Below, in pieces: positions 8,421 through 12,566 of a stretch of DNA of 12,566 nucleotides. Positions within the stretch are counted from its first letter, which is position 1, and each line of letters starts with the position of its first letter. The translations under genes were made by a program, and so were the position numbers. The notes beneath the pieces are model-generated. The model did not search any database. It was not told the origin of the DNA and worked only from the letters and a program-made list of their open reading frames with translations. Origin of the DNA: Gammaproteobacteria bacterium (lineage in GTDB: Bacteria > Pseudomonadota > Gammaproteobacteria > Steroidobacterales > Steroidobacteraceae); contig JASHVF010000256.1 in the NCBI GenBank assembly GCA_030039615.1, positions 1 to 12,566 on the forward strand, read 5' to 3'.

Positions 8421-8454
8421 CGCCCGGGAGTCACGGTAACGCGACTCCCGGGCG
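8421..8454. terminator. Bidirectional hairpin terminator between convergent genes
   Basis: CGCCCGGGAGTC (8421-8432) and GACTCCCGGGCG (8443-8454) form a perfect 12-bp stem around a 10-nt loop, which can tighten further through CG/CG. It fills the 60-nt gap between the stops of the converging peptidase and oxidoreductase genes. There is no T-tract on either side, so termination may rely on stem strength or serve mainly as a transcript-end barrier. Confidence 0.7.
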
Positions 8455-8459
8455 GATCC

Positions 8460-9575
8460 CTATTCGCCGGAATCGAGCGTGAGCACGACCTTGCCGCGTG
8501 CGTGTCCCTTCTCGAGATACCGCAGCGCCTCGGCGGTGTCGCTCAGCGGGTAACGTCGGTCGATGACCGATGTCAGCTTTCCTGACCGCATGAGATCCGC
8601 GAGCGTCGCGAGATCCCTGGGGTTGAGCTCGGCGAGCAGCATGTCGAACTGCTGTCCCACGAAGAGTCCGAGCAGCACGCCTTCGATGGGCTTGCCGAGA
8701 AAGCCGAACCAGTTGCCGGGCTCGGTGGACCCAACCATCACGTAGATCCCCTTGGGAGCCATGACCCGCCGATAGTCGGGCGGCGAGTGGGTGCTGACGG
8801 TATCGACGATCAGGTCGTAATGCTCCGTGCCCCTGGTGACGTCCTCATGGGTATAGTCGATGACGTGGTCTGCACCGAGCGAGCGCACCAGCTCGAGGTT
8901 CTTCGTGCTGCAGACGCCGGTGACTTCGGCGCCGAAGGCCTTGGCGAGCTGCACGGCGTAAGTGCCGACACCTCCGGAGGCGCCGTTGATCAGCACCTTC
9001 TCACCCGCACGAATCTTCCCCTTGTCGCGCAGCGCCTGCAGTGCCGTGACGGCCGCGATCGGCACCGCGGCGGCCTGCTCGAAGCTGACATTGCGCGGCT
9101 TGGCGGTGACGGCGCGCGCCTCGCGCACCGTCAGGTACTCGGAGAAGGCGCCGAGCTTGCCGCCGAACACCTCGTCGCCCACCTTGAGCCGCCTGACGTC
9201 TCTGCCGACGGCCTCGATCGTTCCCGCGAAGTCGACCCCCAGCCGCGGGTCTTCCGGCTTGCCGAAGCCACGGCTCATGCGCACGAGGTAGGGCGTGCCC
9301 TGGAGATAGTGCCAGTCGAGCGGGTTGACGGACGCGGCATGCACCTTGACGAGGACTTCGTCGGCGGCGGGCACGGGTTTCGGGACGTCCTCGAACCGCA
9401 ACACATCGGGTGAGCCGTAGCAGCGCTGCACCACCGCCTTCATGGCGGGCGAACCGGCGGGGAGGGCGCTGGCCGGGCCGCAGGGCAGCGAGTGGCTGAG
9501 GAACTGGCCAAATGTGATGGCGCCGGCCGCGACCAACACACCGATCACACCCAGGACCTTGTAGCGCAGCTTCAT
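8460..9575 (-). CDS. MDR-superfamily NAD(P)-dependent oxidoreductase with N-terminal membrane anchor
   Basis: Zinc-independent quinone-oxidoreductase-like member of the medium-chain dehydrogenase/reductase family, expected to reduce quinones or enones with NAD(P)H; the true substrate is unknown. The 371-residue product opens with MKLRYK and one hydrophobic helix (about 6-23), giving a membrane anchor or uncleaved signal. The catalytic domain starts near MKAVVQRCYG (45-54), with VKVHAASVNPLDWHY (76-90), GVDFAGTIEAVG and the Rossmann loop NGASGGVGTYAVQLAKAFG (197-215). The Cys/His zinc ligands of alcohol dehydrogenases are not apparent. ATG 9575 was chosen because homologues of this anchored type usually begin just before the hydrophobic segment. 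ATG 9644, directly after the TGA of the upstream signalling gene, would add 23 residues without a good ribosome site. The cytochrome-like word CGPA after the anchor is not a lipobox. Confidence 0.85.
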   Translation of the reverse strand: MKLRYKVLGVIGVLVAAGAITFGQFLSHSLPCGPASALPAGSPAMKAVVQRCYGSPDVLRFEDVPKPVPAADEVLVKVHAASVNPLDWHYLQGTPYLVRMSRGFGKPEDPRLGVDFAGTIEAVGRDVRRLKVGDEVFGGKLGAFSEYLTVREARAVTAKPRNVSFEQAAAVPIAAVTALQALRDKGKIRAGEKVLINGASGGVGTYAVQLAKAFGAEVTGVCSTKNLELVRSLGADHVIDYTHEDVTRGTEHYDLIVDTVSTHSPPDYRRVMAPKGIYVMVGSTEPGNWFGFLGKPIEGVLLGLFVGQQFDMLLAELNPRDLATLADLMRSGKLTSVIDRRYPLSDTAEALRYLEKGHARGKVVLTLDSGE

Positions 9576-9644
9576 GACCACCGCCGCATCCCCGGCAGTA
9601 GTGTACGCCGTACCGGCCGCGGGCGGCCGCGGCTGGCCGCTCAT

Positions 9645-10496
9645 TCAGAACAGCGTGACGCCCTGCGGCTCTTCATCGGGCGCGTCGGACTCGGGCGGCG
9701 CGGTGCCGCCCTCGAGCTCACCGAGCTGCCGGATACTGTCGATCACCTGCCGGAGGATCTGGCTGGTGCGGTCCTGGAACTGCAGCTGCACCAGCGCCTC
9801 ACACACATCGCTGCGCAGCGACTCGCTCGCCGCAGTGGAGCGCTCCGCCAGCTCCGTGAGGACCTTGGTGCGCTGCGCGAAGCGCTCGAGCACGCTGCGG
9901 ATGTGCTCCTGGGACTCGGTGAGTGCGGTCTCGTCGCGGCCCGAGGCGCGCTCGTTGCTGGCGACGATCTGCGCAAGGGTAGCGCTGATCGTACCCACCT
10001 TGGCGCTGATGCTCTTGCCGGTGGCGCGCGCGGCGGCGGAGAGCTCGCGCACCTCGCGGGCGACGGCGGCGAAGCCCTTGTCGACGGCCCCGGAGTCGGT
10101 CGCCTCGATCGCGGCGTTGAGCGCCAGCACGTTGGTCTTGAAAGCGATCGATTCGACGTCGCTCGACATCTGGCGCAGCTCGTCGGCGCAGGCGGCGAGA
10201 CCGCGAATCTCCTCGGCCAGCGCCTCGCGGTTGCCGCGGATGGCGACCAGCGCGTCCATGACCTGCGCGAGGCAACGCTGACCCTCGGCCGCGTCCGCGG
10301 CGATCGGGTTGCCGCGCGTGTGCGCGTGGGTGGCGTCGAGTACTACATCCAGGCGGTGGACGATGTTGCCGAAGCGCTGCAGCAGCGAGACCACGGCCTC
10401 CTCGGTCTGCTGGCGGGCGCTCTCGATCTGCTCCGCCCACATCGGCAGCGCCTGCGCGCACGCGGCGCCGAGCAGCTGGCCATCGAGCTGCGGCAA
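9645..10496 (-). CDS. Soluble MCP-like signalling protein (truncated methyl-accepting chemotaxis domain)
   Basis: A 283-residue cytoplasmic helical protein lacking any transmembrane or periplasmic sensor part. Residues 117-153 are the chemoreceptor hairpin tip: IAFKTNVLALNAAIEA followed by KGFAAVAREVRELS. The flanking ~100 residues on each side are heptad-rich coiled coil. The segment after NAAIEA reads TDSGAVDKGF, where typical receptors have ARAGEQGRGF, so the Arg that helps trimer packing is replaced. The C-terminal region contains LVQLQFQDRTSQIL (236-248), a motif I associate with short receptor-like proteins. No cheA, cheW, cheR or cheB is in the window. The start is uncertain: the frame begins with TTG 10496, but stays open upstream to about 10700 without ATG, GTG or TTG. 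CTG 10532, preceded by a G-run, would add 12 plausible residues. It lies downstream of the response regulator with a 210-nt gap and may share its transcript. Confidence 0.8.
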   Translation of the reverse strand: MPQLDGQLLGAACAQALPMWAEQIESARQQTEEAVVSLLQRFGNIVHRLDVVLDATHAHTRGNPIAADAAEGQRCLAQVMDALVAIRGNREALAEEIRGLAACADELRQMSSDVESIAFKTNVLALNAAIEATDSGAVDKGFAAVAREVRELSAAARATGKSISAKVGTISATLAQIVASNERASGRDETALTESQEHIRSVLERFAQRTKVLTELAERSTAASESLRSDVCEALVQLQFQDRTSQILRQVIDSIRQLGELEGGTAPPESDAPDEEPQGVTLF

Positions 10497-10660
10497 CTGG
10501 TCGGTCGCTTCGGTTTCGGCATTGGCGCTCAGAAGACCCCCCGTGGACGGGCTCTTGAGGCAAATGCTAGGGGGGCGCCAGGGGTGCAGGTGCCGGGAGG
10601 CACCGCTACGGCGTGTAGGGAGTTCTTGTAGCGCTCCTCTTATGAGGAACGCCGCACGCT

Positions 10661-10681
10661 CGCAGCGCGGCTCACGCTGCG
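10661..10681 (-). terminator. Hairpin between response regulator and MCP-like gene
   Basis: CGCAGCG (10661-10667) and CGCTGCG (10675-10681) form a 7-bp stem with a 7-nt loop, 26 nt past the regulator stop on the minus strand. No T-tract follows, so it could be an attenuator, an mRNA-processing structure or a weak terminator. The rest of the 210-nt gap shows AGAGGAG (minus strand, near 10640) with no usable start codon after it. Confidence 0.3.
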
Positions 10682-10706
10682 GCCGCGCCTGAGAACCGCG
10701 TCACAG

Positions 10707-11351
10707 TTACTCGAGGGAGGTGAGCCCGTGCTGAATCGCGAACTTGATGACCGCGGCGAGATCGGCGAGATGCAGCTTCTGCATCATGCGGCTGCGGTAG
10801 GAGTCGACCGTCTTCGGTGACAGATGCAGCTTGGCGCCGATCTCCGCGCTCGAGTGCCCGTCGGCCACCAGCTTGAGGATCTCGCGCTCGCGGCGGCTCA
10901 GGCTCTCGAGCGGGCTGACGCCGCCGCGCGTGCCGACGTTCTCGGCGACGATCTCCGCGACCTTGGGACTCAGGTAGCGCCGGCCGCTCTGCACCGCACG
11001 GATGGCGTCGATGATCTCGCTGCCGGCCGATTCCTTCAGCAGGTAGCCGCGCACGCCCGCCTCGAGCGCGTGGAAGATGTGCTGCGCGCCGCCGTGCATG
11101 GAGAGGATGATCACCCGCACCTCGGGCCGCTCGGCGACGATCTGCCGGGTGGCTTCGATGCCGTCGAGCTCGGGCATCGATATGTCGAGAATCGCGATGC
11201 GCGGCGGGTGCGCCAGAATCTGCGTGACCGCCTCGCGGCCGTTGCTCGCCGTACCGACGACCGCGAGGTCCGGCTGGGCGGAAAGGTGCGCGACCAGGCC
11301 ATCGCGCACGATGGCGTGATCGTCAGCGACAAAAACCGTGATCGCCGTCAT
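10707..11351 (-). CDS. NarL/FixJ-family two-component response regulator
   Basis: DNA-binding transcriptional regulator controlled by phosphorylation. The 214-residue product has a receiver domain (1-~120) with the acidic pair Asp10/Asp11, phospho-acceptor Asp56 in AILDISMPELDG, Ser84 and Lys106 (LLKES), all in place. A linker of ~25 residues leads to a LuxR/GerE helix-turn-helix (about 148-208): LSRREREILKLVADGHSS, then IGAKLHLSPKTVDSYRSRMM. The size and layout match UvrY/GacA/NarL-type regulators; similarity to UvrY is only general, although uvrY is a uvrC neighbour in E. coli. ATG 11351 was chosen because it has GGAG 5 nt upstream and starts right before the beta-1 strand; ATGs at 11369 and 11402 are in frame but poorer. 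No cognate histidine kinase is visible. An EAL-domain gene diverges from its promoter region. Confidence 0.93.
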   Translation of the reverse strand: MTAITVFVADDHAIVRDGLVAHLSAQPDLAVVGTASNGREAVTQILAHPPRIAILDISMPELDGIEATRQIVAERPEVRVIILSMHGGAQHIFHALEAGVRGYLLKESAGSEIIDAIRAVQSGRRYLSPKVAEIVAENVGTRGGVSPLESLSRREREILKLVADGHSSAEIGAKLHLSPKTVDSYRSRMMQKLHLADLAAVIKFAIQHGLTSLE

Positions 11352-11367
11352 GAGTTCTCCGTAAGAC

Positions 11368-11373
11368 ATTGTA
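11368..11373 (-). promoter_or_regulatory. Candidate -10 element of the response regulator gene
   Basis: TACAAT on the minus strand lies 16 nt before the start codon and 7 nt before the GGAG ribosome site. The only -35-like word is TTGCGC (11398-11393) at a long 19-nt spacing, so an activator may be needed, or the true promoter may lie elsewhere. The implied leader is about 10 nt. Confidence 0.4.
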
Positions 11374-11470
11374 GCTTCGCGCGCGCGCCATCGCGCAAAC
11401 AAGGATCCCCTACACGCACCGACCGGTATTCCCTGCAGTGCGACGCCGGGCGGGTCGTTAGCCTGTCCGC

Positions 11471-12367
11471 ATGCAAGGGAACTGCAGCGAGCAGGCGGCC
11501 AGGGATTGGCCGCCGATCGACGCGACGGCGCTCGGCGCTGCGCTCGAGCGCGGCGAGATCACCGCGCACTTCGAGCCGCAGATCGAGGTGCGTACCGCCG
11601 AGGTGCGCGGTGTCGCGGCGCTGCCGCGCTGGCGCCATCCGCGGCTCGGCTGGGTGCCGCCGGAGCAGTTCGTCCCGTTGGCGGAGGAGAGCGGCCTGAT
11701 GCGGCTCCTGACTCTTCAGGTGATGCGCCAGGCGCTGCTGCAGGCATCGGTCTGGGACGCCATGGGTCGGCGGCTCACGGTCGCCGTGCAGGTCTCGCGC
11801 GGGCTGCTGCAACGCCCGGAGCTGCTCGAGGACTTCACCTGTCTGCAGCAGTCCTGCGGGCTTCCCGCCGAGAGCCTCATGCTCGAGGTCTCCGCCAAGG
11901 GTCCGCCGGGCGAGCTCGAGAGCTCGCTCGCCATGCTGACGCGATTGCGGCTGCGGGGCTTCGGCCTGTCGCTGGCAGACTACGGCAGCGGCGGCTGCTC
12001 GCTGCGGGATCTGGCGGACATTCCATTTACCGAGGTCAAGATCGACCGCTCCTGCGTACACCGGCTGCACGAGCGCGAGCAGCAGCCCGCGTGGCTCAAC
12101 TCCGTGTTGGCCGTGGCGGCCGAGCTCGGACTCGCGAGCCTCGCCGACGGTGTCGAGCGACTCGGGGAGTGGCGGCAGCTGCGCCAGCTCGGCTGCGGCC
12201 GCGCCCAGGGGCGGCTGTTTACGCAGGCGCTGCCGGCGCTCGAGTTCTCGCTGTGGCTGCGCGCCTACCGCCCGCGGCCTCTGCTCGCGCGGTCACTGAT
12301 ATCGGCCGTCGCGTGCGCCAGCGCGGCGGGGGCGGGCAAGGGCGCGGCGCTCGCCGCCGCCCTCTGA
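11471..12367 (+). CDS. Stand-alone degenerate EAL-domain protein (probably non-catalytic)
   Basis: The EAL fold normally hydrolyses cyclic di-GMP. This 298-residue protein is one EAL domain (about 14-265) with no GGDEF, PAS or receiver part. The signature region reads GVAALPRW (47-54), so the metal-binding Glu is Ala49. The conserved Asn of VNLS is Gln107 (VQVS), the first Asp of DDFG is Ala169 (ADYG) and the catalytic Glu of AEGVE is Asp227 (ADGVE). Retained are Glu139 (LEV), Asp170, Lys190 in VKIDRS and Gln246 in AQGRLF. Losing half of the site suggests a protein-interaction role, as for E. coli/Salmonella YdiV. The C-terminus ends in an Ala/Gly-rich, mildly hydrophobic tail (272-298). The ATG at 11471 lacks a clear ribosome site, but the domain begins soon after it. 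It diverges from the response regulator gene across 119 nt and converges on the last gene. Confidence 0.85.
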   Translation: MQGNCSEQAARDWPPIDATALGAALERGEITAHFEPQIEVRTAEVRGVAALPRWRHPRLGWVPPEQFVPLAEESGLMRLLTLQVMRQALLQASVWDAMGRRLTVAVQVSRGLLQRPELLEDFTCLQQSCGLPAESLMLEVSAKGPPGELESSLAMLTRLRLRGFGLSLADYGSGGCSLRDLADIPFTEVKIDRSCVHRLHEREQQPAWLNSVLAVAAELGLASLADGVERLGEWRQLRQLGCGRAQGRLFTQALPALEFSLWLRAYRPRPLLARSLISAVACASAAGAGKGAALAAAL

Positions 12368-12374
12368 GCGCAGG

Positions 12375-12566
12375 TCACAGCGGGCAGTCGCACACCACGC
12401 GCGTGCGGGCCCCGCCGCCCGACAGTTCCCACAGCCGCGCTCCCATCGCCCGCACCCGCAGCAGCACCGACGGATGGCGTGCGAGGCTCGCGGCCGGCAC
12501 GGCGCCGGAGGCCGGCAGCTCCGCGTCCAGCGAAAGCCGCACCACGTGTCCGAAGTTCGTGATCAC
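12375..12566 (-). CDS. Hypothetical protein, 5' end beyond window
   Basis: The frame ends with TGA at 12375-12377 and is open to the window edge, so only the C-terminal ~63 residues are seen; the GTG at the edge is probably internal. The visible part is rich in Val, Leu, Arg and Ala, has no membrane segment and ends in RVVCDCPL with two Cys close together. I recognise no family. Its stop is 7 nt from the stop of the converging EAL gene, and codon use fits the GC-rich genome, so a real gene is likely. Confidence 0.55.
   Translation of the reverse strand: MITNFGHVVRLSLDAELPASGAVPAASLARHPSVLLRVRAMGARLWELSGGGARTRVVCDCPL

Noticed and set aside
9390..9575. Lipoprotein signal in the oxidoreductase (Cys soon after the hydrophobic helix)
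   Set aside because: The residue before the Cys is Pro, which does not fit a lipobox; a simple membrane anchor is more likely.
9492..10631. 379-codon plus-strand frame opposite the oxidoreductase start and MCP-like gene
   Set aside because: It is a shadow of two well-supported minus-strand genes and would cross their boundary without any domain of its own.
10824..11699. 291-codon plus-strand frame across the response regulator and EAL start
   Set aside because: It overlaps two clear genes on both strands; its end turns into an Arg/Ser-rich shadow of the EAL gene.

Overview
The window looks like chromosomal DNA from a GC-rich (roughly two-thirds G+C) gammaproteobacterium. The best evidence is the block uvrC - pgsA - tRNA-Gly(GCC) - tRNA-Cys(GCA), which matches the E. 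coli order uvrC-pgsA-glyW-cysT, and protein sequences that align residue by residue from memory with E. coli Icd and UvrC. The composition and the accessory genes would suit a soil or freshwater member of the Xanthomonadales/Nevskiales/Steroidobacterales area, but the sequence alone does not settle the order.

Region 1 (1-3978, + strand) is a tight housekeeping run: the 3' two-thirds of isocitrate dehydrogenase (icd), a family-5-type uracil-DNA glycosylase whose start overlaps the icd stop, uvrC 12 nt further on, and pgsA 11 nt after that. The spacing suggests one transcript carrying base excision repair, nucleotide excision repair and phosphatidylglycerol synthesis. Region 2 (3979-6133) holds tRNA-Gly behind a strong sigma70-type promoter, an OFA-type MFS transporter on the opposite strand, and tRNA-Cys. 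The transporter lies between two tRNA genes that are adjacent in E. coli, and its C-terminus carries an extra helix resembling the separately encoded 'MFS transporter small subunit'.

Region 3 (6134-8459) is accessory in character: an unrecognised six-helix membrane protein with more A/T at third codon positions than its neighbours, then a secreted glutamic peptidase of the G1 (eqolisin) type, closed by a perfect 12-bp hairpin. Region 4 (8460-12566) has three genes on the minus strand: a membrane-anchored MDR-type NAD(P)-dependent oxidoreductase, a soluble MCP-like signalling protein and a NarL/FixJ response regulator. Divergent from the regulator is a stand-alone EAL-domain protein that has lost about half of the phosphodiesterase active site. 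The last 192 bases are the 3' end of an unrecognised minus-strand gene.

The points most worth following up are the bacterial G1 peptidase, the degenerate EAL protein paired with a response regulator, the transporter with a fused small-subunit helix placed inside a conserved tRNA cluster, and an Icd that lacks the lysine usually contacting the NADP 2'-phosphate. No phage, IS element, CRISPR array or integrase is visible, and no stretch over 300 bases lacks a gene.
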